This document shows positions 16,186-24,160 of a DNA stretch of 64,000 nucleotides, one piece after another. Under the pieces are notes generated by a model. That model did not search any database and had not been told where the DNA came from. It saw only the letters and a program-made list of their open reading frames with translations. Made by a program: the position numbers and the translations under genes. Position 1 is the stretch's first letter. Every line of letters begins with the position of its first letter. Source of the DNA: an uncultured Aquimarina sp. (GTDB taxonomy: Bacteria > Bacteroidota > Bacteroidia > Flavobacteriales > Flavobacteriaceae). The DNA is taken from assembly GCA_947498705.1 (NCBI GenBank), contig CANMLW010000013.1, positions 60,135 to 124,134 of the forward strand, read 5' to 3'.

Positions 16186-18918
16186 TTATGAAACCTTTCT
16201 TACCTTATTTTTGTACTTCCATAAGATAAACGCGAACAGCAAAACAAATACTACAATACCAATTAAATACCAAGACACATCACTTTTGATGGTAACCGTA
16301 TCGGTATTACCAATCAAAATCGGTGCTGCCCAATAATAGGGTGATGCCTCTACCCCACTATGAGTTTGTAAATAGGTTCGTTTGGCTTTTTGTATAGCTT
16401 CTGTTTTTGTACTTCCTTCTTTTAAGTACCTATAAAAATCAGACATAATAATGTGAGTAGATTTTTCATTAGCACTCCATAAGGTAGAAATCACACTTCT
16501 GGTACCAGTACCAAAAAAACCACGTGCCAAACTCATCACTCCTTCACCAGTTTTGAGTTCTCCCAGCGATGTATTACATGCGCTAAGCACTACTAAATCT
16601 GCCTGATTTTTGGTAGCGTATAGTTCGTCCAAACTTAATTTATCATCATAAAATGCAATCCAGGGATCGGTTTTTTCACTTACATCAGCATGGGTAGACA
16701 AGTGTACAATATTGTAATTTGACACTGTTGTCATAAAATTATCTTTCGAGGCATTTTTATGATCATATACCTCACCAGAAAACAAAGATGCAACTTCCTC
16801 TATTTCTGCTTTACTTCTGGATAAATCTACCAATGTAGTATCTTTAAATTGTACTGGGGCAAATCCAATAAAATCTTTTGTTGGGGTACGAATAACTTTC
16901 TCATTGAGTTGTAAAAAAGAGAGCGAATATGCATAACTAATATTACATTGATTTATTAAATAACTAGTATTATCTGATGAAGATGTCATGAGTACCTCGA
17001 ACGGAATTTGCTGTAAATGATGATCCGGAACCAGAATTATATTTTTATCTCTAAATAGACCGGGATCAATATTAGGGAATAAGGTATTATATATAGTATT
17101 GGATAATTCCTGAAACGAAAGAAATTCTTCTTTGGTGTAAAAAGGATGTCCTAGTTTCTTTCGTAAAGCCACAATATGATGATGAAGTTCTTTGACCTCT
17201 TTTATTTTAAAAAAATACTCCTTGTTTTCAGAAATAAACAAACCATACCCCTCTGTATCGTTAAGAATATAATATAGGGTTATAGGGCTGCTTTCATCTT
17301 GTTTTCCTTTTAAAGTTCCATAAGAAGCAATTTGTAATTTTTGTTTATATCGGTAATAACTTGGATATCCTGTTTCTAAAGAATCGATAAAATTTTCGTA
17401 TTCCTTTTTACGAGTATGCACTATATCTCTTAAAGAGTCCAATCTCATTGATGTTGCCATATCGGCTTCTTTTAGTTGTTCCTCTGCCAAATAAATTGAC
17501 CTTCTTAGGTCAAATTCTCTATCCGACAATCGATCTGGTAATTGGGCATTTTCCTTTGCTTTTTCTTGCGTAAGGTCTTCGAGTAATAAGAGTGCTTTAT
17601 TTTTTTCCATAAAATAGAAAGCATTCTTTGGCCTGTTTAACTCATAACAAACTTGTACCGCTTTCATATATAGATCTGCACTACGTGCTCTCCAAAACAA
17701 TTTAGACTGAAACTCTGTACTCTCAAAACGAATCACATCTACTAACTGATCGGCAATTTTGAAAGCTTCTAATGCTTTCTGCAAGTATTCTTTTTGATTA
17801 TCATGATTATAATAAGCAATCCACCCATTGGCATAATCGGTGATATAGCTTAGTAAATCTAATTTATAAGGAGATATTTTTAATTGTTCTATATCTGGTA
17901 ATACTATATGGCTTACTGGCTCTTTTTTAAACAATGTATAGTGTATCGCTTTATAATAATGTAGTAACGCTTCTTTAAATTGAAATTGTGCAGTATAATA
18001 ATCTCCTAAATTATTATACACTGGCGCTTTGATCTGTGCATCACTGCCAGAATATTGTAATGCCCTTTCATAATTTACCTTTGCATTTATAAAGTCATTT
18101 AATTTCTTATATGAAACACCAATATTACTATAGTTCATAGAAATATATGAAGAATCTTCTATTGTCTGGCTAATCTCTAACGATTTTTCGTGATGCCTAA
18201 TTGCACTATTGTATTTCTTCTGTTCATCATAAAGGTTGCCTAAAATTTGATTCAATCTAATACGATTTAAATAACTAACCTCAATATGATTCATTAAAGA
18301 GTCTGCTCGCTCTGCATGATATTGAATCTCATTAGCATTGGACCAGCTCATCTTTGCATATACCTTAGAAAAATCTATGTGATTTTGAAAGAGGGATGTA
18401 TAGTTATTATTCTGTTTGAAATATTGTTCGGCCATATTCAAATGTATTTTTGCCTTATCAAAATCCCCAACTTTGGTATACATAACTCCAATTCGATTAT
18501 GTGTTTTTGCAGTTAAATTATCTGTCCTATTAAATTCTAATAATTGAATATATATACGTATTGATTTAAAATAATTGCCCTCCAGATTGTAATAATACCC
18601 TAATGCATATAATGACTTGGAAGTTGCGCTTGTGTCCTGATATTTAGATCGTATCGCTATTGCTTGTTTAGCATATGTAATTGCTTTATCAATAGCAGTA
18701 CGATATATTTTTTTAGAATATTCATGGTAACATAGTGCTAATTGTGGTTGATCCGAATGATCTTTATTTTTTAAAAAAAAATTGGTTACTAATTTGCCTC
18801 TATCGTTTGAATCCAATGCAATAATACTGTCGTATTGTGACTTTAAATGGTTGTCTATTTGTGCAACTACAAGACCACTTGCAAAACAGAAAAAGAAAAG
18901 ACATTGTCTTAGATACAT
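16186..18918 (-). CDS. TPR-CHAT caspase-like protease, membrane anchored
   Basis: 910 residues. A signal peptide (MYLRQCLFFFCFASGLVVAQ) is followed by about ten TPR-like helical repeats (about 50-430) and a coiled-coil linker (about 440-520). The C-terminal CHAT domain (about 590-870) has the caspase-type dyad: His743 in NIVHLSTHA and Cys781 in VVLSACNTSLG, then GVMSLARGFFGTGTRSVI. A single membrane helix (about 883-900) precedes a short basic tail, so both enzyme and TPRs face the periplasm. CHAT proteases are clan CD peptidases cleaving after specific residues. The start lies 61 bases after the small frameshifted lipoprotein gene, probably in one operon. Neighbouring S8, sigma and anti-sigma genes suggest a regulated proteolytic response. 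Confidence 0.9.
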   Translation of the reverse strand: MYLRQCLFFFCFASGLVVAQIDNHLKSQYDSIIALDSNDRGKLVTNFFLKNKDHSDQPQLALCYHEYSKKIYRTAIDKAITYAKQAIAIRSKYQDTSATSKSLYALGYYYNLEGNYFKSIRIYIQLLEFNRTDNLTAKTHNRIGVMYTKVGDFDKAKIHLNMAEQYFKQNNNYTSLFQNHIDFSKVYAKMSWSNANEIQYHAERADSLMNHIEVSYLNRIRLNQILGNLYDEQKKYNSAIRHHEKSLEISQTIEDSSYISMNYSNIGVSYKKLNDFINAKVNYERALQYSGSDAQIKAPVYNNLGDYYTAQFQFKEALLHYYKAIHYTLFKKEPVSHIVLPDIEQLKISPYKLDLLSYITDYANGWIAYYNHDNQKEYLQKALEAFKIADQLVDVIRFESTEFQSKLFWRARSADLYMKAVQVCYELNRPKNAFYFMEKNKALLLLEDLTQEKAKENAQLPDRLSDREFDLRRSIYLAEEQLKEADMATSMRLDSLRDIVHTRKKEYENFIDSLETGYPSYYRYKQKLQIASYGTLKGKQDESSPITLYYILNDTEGYGLFISENKEYFFKIKEVKELHHHIVALRKKLGHPFYTKEEFLSFQELSNTIYNTLFPNIDPGLFRDKNIILVPDHHLQQIPFEVLMTSSSDNTSYLINQCNISYAYSLSFLQLNEKVIRTPTKDFIGFAPVQFKDTTLVDLSRSKAEIEEVASLFSGEVYDHKNASKDNFMTTVSNYNIVHLSTHADVSEKTDPWIAFYDDKLSLDELYATKNQADLVVLSACNTSLGELKTGEGVMSLARGFFGTGTRSVISTLWSANEKSTHIIMSDFYRYLKEGSTKTEAIQKAKRTYLQTHSGVEASPYYWAAPILIGNTDTVTIKSDVSWYLIGIVVFVLLFAFILWKYKNKVRKVS

Positions 18919-18979
18919 AAAAAAAAGCTGTAATTATGTTACTAATGTACAGCTTTCTTGTTTATTATTTTTTGTGATT

Positions 18980-19181
18980 TTACTCTAGATCAGGGTCTCC
19001 GCTTGCCATTTGCTTTTTTTCTCCCATTACTTCACCTAACTCTTCCCGTGTAATGAGTGACTCTTCATCGATCTCAGAAAAGTTGGATACTTCAAATTGT
19101 TCTGGTACTTCATTGGTAGCTTCATCTTTGGTACAACTCATAAAAATTGCACAACACAACACAACTAATTACTTTCTTCAT
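18980..19181 (-). pseudogene. Small lipoprotein gene with a one-base frameshift in its signal peptide
   Basis: From ATG 19181 the start reads MKKVISCVVLCNF but then leaves the frame of the following MSCTKDEATNEVPEQ... sequence. Removing one T from the T5 run at about 19143-19147 would join them into a perfect lipoprotein signal (MKKVISCVVLCNFMSC). As it stands only a GTG start at 19162 (MLCCAIFMSC...) keeps the frame to the TAA at 18980. The mature part is 50 acidic residues ending GEKKQMASGDPDLE, nearly matching EEKKQVADGDPGLE in the S8 protease proregion. It could be a true pseudogene, a slippage-controlled gene or a sequencing indel. Confidence 0.6.
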
Positions 19182-19281
19182 AATTTTAATTTTTAGATTA
19201 TTGAACTTTATGTTCTATAGATTTATGTCATAACTTCTAAGAATGTTACTTTAGTAACTACACTTGTTAGTAAGTAAGTTG

Positions 19282-19476
19282 ACTTCCTTCTCCCTCTGGG
19301 AGAGGATTGAGGTGAGGATGATTATCACACAAAACCCTCATCCTAACCTTCTCCCAAAGGGAGAAGGAACTAAGTAAACCTATAACGCTTGACCTTAATT
19401 AGAGTTTTCTTTAACATCTATCCTTTTCCGTCACACCATCTCACCTGTTGCTTACATGACATTGTCCACAAACTGA
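19282..19476. repeat. Direct repeat of about 190 bp, copy A
   Basis: Begins ACTTCCTTCTCCCTCTGGGA and runs through GAGGTGAGGATG...CCCTCATCCTAACCTTCTCCC to CATCTCACCTG..., with an internal inverted repeat pairing the GGGAGAGG/GGTGAGG half with the CCTCATCC/CTTCTCCC half. A very similar copy B lies at 19719-19908. A shorter third echo of the CATCTCA...CGCCATTGT...CACAAAGGAA end occurs at about 19499-19540. Confidence 0.65.
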
Positions 19477-19550
19477 ACACCCATCCTTTTTCCAGCATAT
19501 CATCTCAGCTGTCGCTTTCACGCCATTGTTCACAAAGGAAGGAAACCCCT

Positions 19551-19620
19551 CTAAATCTCCCCTTGAGGACGATGGCGCATTAGCGACAGGCGGGTTGTAG
19601 CGATGGACTTAGAGAGGTGT
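19551..19620. repeat. Imperfect inverted repeat between the direct repeats
   Basis: AACCCCTCTAAATC near 19551-19564 pairs imperfectly with GACTTAGAGAGGTGTT near 19606-19621. The wording, cccctctaaatctcccc, is the same theme as the terminator-like stem at 19956-19980. It is part of a patchwork of intergenic repeats; no coding sequence seen. Confidence 0.4.
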
Positions 19621-19718
19621 TTAATCCAATAAGACACGTCAATAATATTATTAACTAATGTAATTCAATACAATTTACATTTAACATTACAATAGATACT
19701 TGTTGATAAGCAAGCTAT

Positions 19719-19908
19719 ACTTCCTATCCCTCTGGGAGAGGATTGAGGTGAGGGTAATCACCTTGAAAAACCCTCATCCTAACCTTCTCCCAGAGGGAGA
19801 AGGAACTAAGTAAACCTATAAAGCCTGACGTTAATTAGAATTTTCTTTAACATCCATCCTTTTCCTTACATCATCTCACCTGTCGTTATCACGCCATTGT
19901 CTTCAAAG
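19719..19908. repeat. Direct repeat of about 190 bp, copy B
   Basis: Second copy of the element at 19282-19476, starting ACTTCCTATCCCTCTGGGAG and including the same GGAACTAAGTAAACCTATAA word and the same CATCTCACCTG end. The two copies lie 437 bases apart between the S8 gene and the small lipoprotein gene, so this 830-base gap is largely repeat DNA. Confidence 0.65.
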
Positions 19909-19955
19909 GAACATCCATCCCCAACCCTTTCCGAAAAGGAAGGGGAGAGCAAAAA

Positions 19956-19980
19956 AAATCTCCCTTTGAGGGGGAGATTT
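19956..19980 (-). terminator. Terminator of the S8 protease gene
   Basis: AAATCTCCC (19956-19964), seven-base loop, GGGAGATTT (19972-19980). On the minus strand the stem is followed by eight T. It lies 28 bases after the S8 stop, so the S8 gene is probably transcribed separately from the lipoprotein and CHAT genes. Confidence 0.75.
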
Positions 19981-20008
19981 AGAAAGGTGTTCTGCTTTTT
20001 ATCAACTA

Positions 20009-21277
20009 TTATTTTTTGATATATGCTTGATGTTTTATGTCTTTGGTACTATTAAAAGGTTTTGCTTCTCCTTTAATTTTAGTTTCTATCAATTTCATAG
20101 GAGTTCCTTTGGCATAAAACCAAGCCGCATTAGCGGTAGCAAACGCTGTTGCAAACGAAGTACCTGACACTTTTTCTGCTCCTTTACCAAAATCGAACAC
20201 TATATTTTCTCCGTTGGCAGCAAAGTCTACACTATGTTTTCCATAATTAGAAAAAGATGCCAAATCTGTAAAAGGAGTATTCATAGCGGCAATACTCAAC
20301 ACATTAGTATTGGTATAAGATGATGGGTAATGAGATAATACGTCATTATCAGAGTTTTCATTACCCGCAGAACTTACTATCATAATTTTACCTTTATCTT
20401 CTGTTTTTTGTATAAACTCTTTAAGTAAACTATGTGGCTCTCCGCACCATCCAAAACTCATGTTTATGATATCCATATTGGGTTTCTTTTCTGCAAAACG
20501 ATACCCGCATAACAAATCAAAATAGGTTCCTTTACCTTCTTTATTAAATATTTTTACAGGTAATATACTATAGGATACTTTCTGTTTCTTAAGAGTACTA
20601 GCAATGATAGAAGTTACTATCGTACCATGACCATTATCATCATTTGCTTCAAAATCATTATTTACAAAATCCCAACCCGATATTTCTGTACTTATCCCAT
20701 TACTACAAGCGGTGCCGTTTGTCATACTATTGTATAACACTAGCGAACTAAACTCTGGACGATCAAATTGTATCCCGGTATCTAAAACTGCGATATTTAC
20801 AGCGGCCTTATCTTCTAATTTTATAGCAGTATTAAAAGTACCTGAAAATGGTGTCCCTCCATCGTAAAAACTTTGGGTACCAGTAGTTACTGCTACAAAG
20901 TTATGATCGACTCCCTCCAGACCTGGATCACCATCAGCAACTTGTTTTTTTTCTTCGATATCCAAAGGGACTCCATTTTCTTCATCTGCAAACGTCCATA
21001 ACTCCAGTGTTTTATCAGCACATTCACATCGCTTTACTTTGATTACATTATATTTTGCTCTTATTTCTCGCTTTCTGCGTAACCAATCTCTTTTGTACTT
21101 TACTACCAATTGATTTCCAACTGGTTTAGTTTTACAACCCTCTTCTTTTTGTTCTATTTCTTGTGAAACATTGTCAAGAGATGATTCTTCTAATGATACG
21201 ATGTCCTCTTCTTGTGTACACCCCACACACATTAATAGAAAGCATCCTAATACGAATAATACGTTACTTTTTTTCAT
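20009..21277 (-). CDS. Subtilisin-like S8 serine protease lipoprotein with proregion
   Basis: 422 residues from ATG 21277; an in-frame TTG 13 codons upstream is not used because the lipoprotein signal (MKKSNVLFVLGCFLLMCVGC, Cys20) starts at the ATG. A prodomain (about 48-108) contains LVVKYKRDW and RAKYNVIKVKRCEC, like the I9-type fold of fervidolysin-like proteases. A linker carries EEKKQVADGDPGLE (about 108-121). The catalytic domain (about 155-400) has Asp166 (AVLDTG), His217 (NGHGT) and Ser374 (SGTSFAT), with the SSAGN oxyanion motif. It is a periplasmic or surface endopeptidase. The GDPGLE linker is where prodomain release would occur, and a matching GDPDLE ends the small lipoprotein next to CHAT. 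Confidence 0.92.
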   Translation of the reverse strand: MKKSNVLFVLGCFLLMCVGCTQEEDIVSLEESSLDNVSQEIEQKEEGCKTKPVGNQLVVKYKRDWLRRKREIRAKYNVIKVKRCECADKTLELWTFADEENGVPLDIEEKKQVADGDPGLEGVDHNFVAVTTGTQSFYDGGTPFSGTFNTAIKLEDKAAVNIAVLDTGIQFDRPEFSSLVLYNSMTNGTACSNGISTEISGWDFVNNDFEANDDNGHGTIVTSIIASTLKKQKVSYSILPVKIFNKEGKGTYFDLLCGYRFAEKKPNMDIINMSFGWCGEPHSLLKEFIQKTEDKGKIMIVSSAGNENSDNDVLSHYPSSYTNTNVLSIAAMNTPFTDLASFSNYGKHSVDFAANGENIVFDFGKGAEKVSGTSFATAFATANAAWFYAKGTPMKLIETKIKGEAKPFNSTKDIKHQAYIKK

Positions 21278-21365
21278 TGTTAATTCTTTTAAGTGGTTAT
21301 TAATTGTTTCCCTCAATTAATTATAGTTATAATACTAACTTTTAATACGCTATAATTATTGTTTA

Positions 21366-21400
21366 CATACCTGCGTTCCACTTTTTTAAAAATGTTACCC
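21366..21400 (-). promoter_or_regulatory. Promoter-like block of the S8 gene shared with the 170-aa lipoprotein gene
   Basis: Plus-strand reading: CATACC (21366-21371), two bases, CGTTCCA (21374-21380), 12 bases, TGTTACCC (21393-21400). In the transcribed direction this is GGGTAACA-N12-TGGAACG-N2-GGTATG, 88 bases before the S8 ATG. The counterpart at 13077-13112 has the same words and almost the same distance to its gene. It also sits in the divergent region before the sigma gene, fitting autoregulation. Confidence 0.55.
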
Positions 21401-21454
21401 CTAATTTATATTTTTTTTTAGAATTGATTATTTTTACGCAAACACACAAGTCCT

Positions 21455-22024
21455 ATGCCCACAAAAAAAGATGACTATCTTTTACAGAGCCTACTTCAAG
21501 GCGATGAAAAAGGGATTGCAGAAATTTATAAACAGGTTTTTCCTAAAGTCGTTTCCTTTATTCTTAAAAACAAGGGACAATATGAAGATGCCGAAGATAT
21601 TTTTCATAAAGTATTGATACAATTAACTACGCGAACTAAGGTTCAGGATTTTAAATTAACCACTTCTTTTGACGGTTATATCTTTGGTGCTTGCAAAAAT
21701 TTATGGCGTCGAGAATTAAATAAAAAGAAAAAAAGGGTAACAAAAGAAGGTATTGTAGAACGTGTTGATGAAGATGAAGATCTTGCCACGGCAATATTAG
21801 ATCAGGAACGATGGGAATTATATAAAGAATGCTTCGGAAAATTATCTGAAAATTGTAAAGAAATCCTAGGCTATTTCTTTAACAAATTATCATATAAAGA
21901 AATCGTTGCAAAAACTTCCTATACTTCTGAAACCGTAGTAAGACAAAGAGTTTTTAAATGTAAATCGAAACTTTCTGAACATATTAAAACAGATCGACGA
22001 TTTAAATCCCTAACAGAATTATGA
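21455..22024 (+). CDS. ECF-type RNA polymerase sigma factor
   Basis: 189 residues. Region 2 (about 18-85) includes the EDAEDIFHKVLIQL core-binding helix and the YIFGACKNLWRREL recognition part. Region 4 (about 128-180) has the CFGKLSENCKEIL helix and the helix-turn-helix SYKEIVAKTSYTSETVVRQRVFKCK (in part). The length and a charged inter-domain linker (KKKKRVTKEGIVERVDEDED) are normal for ECF sigma factors. It directs RNA polymerase to a small regulon. The next gene overlaps by four bases (ATGA) and encodes the membrane anti-sigma partner. The divergent S8 protease gene and its distinctive upstream block are likely targets. Confidence 0.9.
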   Translation: MPTKKDDYLLQSLLQGDEKGIAEIYKQVFPKVVSFILKNKGQYEDAEDIFHKVLIQLTTRTKVQDFKLTTSFDGYIFGACKNLWRRELNKKKKRVTKEGIVERVDEDEDLATAILDQERWELYKECFGKLSENCKEILGYFFNKLSYKEIVAKTSYTSETVVRQRVFKCKSKLSEHIKTDRRFKSLTEL

Positions 22025-22821
22025 GTTTTAACGAACAGACATACGAAACAATAGAAGCATATCTTGATCAAGTCCTATCAGATACCGAACGAATAGCTTT
22101 TGAAGAACGTATAAAAAATGACCCTGATCTTGCCAATGAAGTAACTATTAATCGCGAAATGCGAATACAATATGGTAATTCAAATACTTTTACTACTTCG
22201 AAATACGCCCCTGAGATTGTAACTAATTTGAAGAGTCATATACAAAGTAAAGAAACAGAAGAATTATCCCGACAAATTAAAGAAGGAAAGAAACTGTATG
22301 ATAAAAACTTAGCTCGTAAAAAGACAATTATTAGATATATGTATGCAACGGTAGCCGCGGTTGCACTCATCTTTTTGATAAGTACTTTCTTTATTAATCA
22401 GGATCTTTCTACAGAAGAGTTATATGCACAAAACAGTAACTGGGAAAACCTACCCTCTTTAACAGTAAAAGGAGAAAACCAGCAGAATCTTGCTAAGGGA
22501 GAAGCATTGTTTAATGCAAAAAAATATACAGAAGCAATTTCTTATTTTGAAGGTAATGAATCTAATAATCCTCATGTATTAATCTATTTAGGAATATCTC
22601 ATCTAGAATCTAACAATTATCAAAAAGCACTTGCAACTTTTAATCAGTTAAAAACTAATAATACATTAGGCAGTCATAAAGCCTATTGGTATATATCGCT
22701 TACCTATTTAAAACAAGGACAAAAAGAACGGGCTATAGCGGCTTTACAATTACTACGACAAAATCAAAATAATTACCAATATGATAAGGCTGGAGAGTTA
22801 TTATCTAAACTTAAAGACTAA
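22021..22821 (+). CDS. Membrane anti-sigma factor with periplasmic TPRs
   Basis: 266 residues overlapping the sigma gene by ATGA. The cytosolic N-terminus (about 1-50: YETIEAYLDQVLSDTERIAFEERIKNDPDLA in part) has the helical 'IEAYLxxxLxxxExxxFExxLxxDPxLxxE' pattern of Bacteroidota zinc-free anti-sigma domains. A coiled linker (about 65-100) leads to one membrane helix (about 104-125) and a periplasmic region with TPR repeats (about 155-260: AKGEALFNAKKYTEAISYF, LIYLGISHLESNNYQKALATF, AYWYISLTYLKQGQKERAIAAL). The partner CHAT protein also has periplasmic TPRs. It is inferred to hold the sigma factor until a periplasmic signal, possibly proteolysis, releases it. Confidence 0.85.
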   Translation: MSFNEQTYETIEAYLDQVLSDTERIAFEERIKNDPDLANEVTINREMRIQYGNSNTFTTSKYAPEIVTNLKSHIQSKETEELSRQIKEGKKLYDKNLARKKTIIRYMYATVAAVALIFLISTFFINQDLSTEELYAQNSNWENLPSLTVKGENQQNLAKGEALFNAKKYTEAISYFEGNESNNPHVLIYLGISHLESNNYQKALATFNQLKTNNTLGSHKAYWYISLTYLKQGQKERAIAALQLLRQNQNNYQYDKAGELLSKLKD

Positions 22822-22935
22822 AGTTTACTCAAAAAATTAACATTGTTTACATATACCTTATAATAGGGTAACATCGGTTTCATCATACGCTAACATTGGT
22901 TTTGTTTCTTGCAAGAAACCTAAACATAAGCATAA

Positions 22936-24078
22936 ATGAAACCACTTAAATTCATGATGCTATCTATGATAGCACTTTTTACTATTACATCTTGTGATTT
23001 AATAGATGATCATATTGGAAATCCAAATCCAGATGAACCCAAAAAACCATTAATCATTGCACATAGAGGTGCACAATCTATTCTTCCCGAACATACTATA
23101 GAAGCTTATAAGAAATCCATAGAAATGGGAGCTGACTATATAGAACCTGATTTGGTACTAACCAAAGATGGGTATTTGGTAGTGAGACACGAACCCATGC
23201 TATCTGGAACAACTAATGTTGCAGATTTACCAGAATTTGCTCATTTAAAAACAACTAAAGAATTAGATGGAAAAATGGTAACTGATTGGTTTGCTATCGA
23301 CTTTACTCTGGTACAAATAAAAAAACTAAAAGCAAGACAAGCCTATAACGGAAGATCAAAAGAGTTTGATGATAAATTCGATATCCCGACATTTACAGAA
23401 GTAATACGACTTGCAAAAAGAGCATCTTTAACAGGAGATAAAATAATTGGAATCTATCCAGAAATCAAACACCCTTTATTTCACAATGAATTTTTTGGAG
23501 CTCACAAAATGGAAGACAAGCTTCTTTATGATCTTAAAAAAGGAAGAATGAATCACAAAAATGCTCCTGTATTTGTACAGTGTTTTGAAGTAGCTCCTTT
23601 ACAATACATTAATACAAAATCCTCTGTAAAATTGGTACAATTAATTTCTACCTATGATATCAAAAAAGATGGTTCCCTAGAGTATAATGTTCCAGATGGA
23701 GACTTTATTTCTTATGGTTCTCCTTTCGACTTTTATGCCAATGGAGATTCAAGAACATATGAGTTTTTCACTACAGAAGAAGGGATGAAATTCACAGCTT
23801 CTTATGCCGATGGTATTGGCCCCTGGAAACCGTTTATCATTTCTTATAAAACCGATGATTCTGGTAAACGAACTTTGTTACCTGCGACCAACTTTATTGA
23901 ATTGGCTCATAAAAATAATCTACTGGTACACCCCTACACTTTTCGTAATGAAAATACACAATGGAGTGGCGGTAATCCAGAAAGCGAATACCATTTATTC
24001 TTTGATGCCGGTGTAGATGGTTTATTTACAGATTATACAGATGAGGCTGTAAACGCTCTATATACCTGGAAAAAATAA
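22936..24078 (+). CDS. Glycerophosphodiester phosphodiesterase lipoprotein (GlpQ-like)
   Basis: 380 residues with SPII signal ending TITSC (Cys20). The GDPD TIM barrel shows IAHRGAQSILPEHT (His43, Arg44), EPDLVLTKDG (Glu70, Asp72) and VVRHEPML (His85), the calcium and acid-base residues of GlpQ-type enzymes. The C-terminal part has GVDGLFTDYTDEA. It hydrolyses glycerophosphodiesters to glycerol-3-phosphate and an alcohol in the periplasm or on the surface. A GGGTAACA word at 22866-22873 recalls the first part of the S8 upstream block, but the other words are absent. A strong terminator follows. Confidence 0.92.
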   Translation: MKPLKFMMLSMIALFTITSCDLIDDHIGNPNPDEPKKPLIIAHRGAQSILPEHTIEAYKKSIEMGADYIEPDLVLTKDGYLVVRHEPMLSGTTNVADLPEFAHLKTTKELDGKMVTDWFAIDFTLVQIKKLKARQAYNGRSKEFDDKFDIPTFTEVIRLAKRASLTGDKIIGIYPEIKHPLFHNEFFGAHKMEDKLLYDLKKGRMNHKNAPVFVQCFEVAPLQYINTKSSVKLVQLISTYDIKKDGSLEYNVPDGDFISYGSPFDFYANGDSRTYEFFTTEEGMKFTASYADGIGPWKPFIISYKTDDSGKRTLLPATNFIELAHKNNLLVHPYTFRNENTQWSGGNPESEYHLFFDAGVDGLFTDYTDEAVNALYTWKK

Positions 24079-24102
24079 TATCAGAATATTTAAAACTGTA
24101 TA

Positions 24103-24128
24103 AAAGACCACCTTTTTTGGTGGTCTTT
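24103..24128 (+). terminator. Rho-independent terminator of the GDPD gene
   Basis: AAAGACCACC (24103-24112), loop of six T, GGTGGTCTTT (24119-24128) followed by further T residues. Confidence 0.9.
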
Positions 24129-24160
24129 TTTTAATTTTATCAAAAGCTTTCCCAATTTCA

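Noticed and set aside
22866..22873. GGGTAACA before the GDPD gene as a third copy of the S8 block
   Set aside because: The TGGAACG and GGTATG words do not follow, so only the first word matches.
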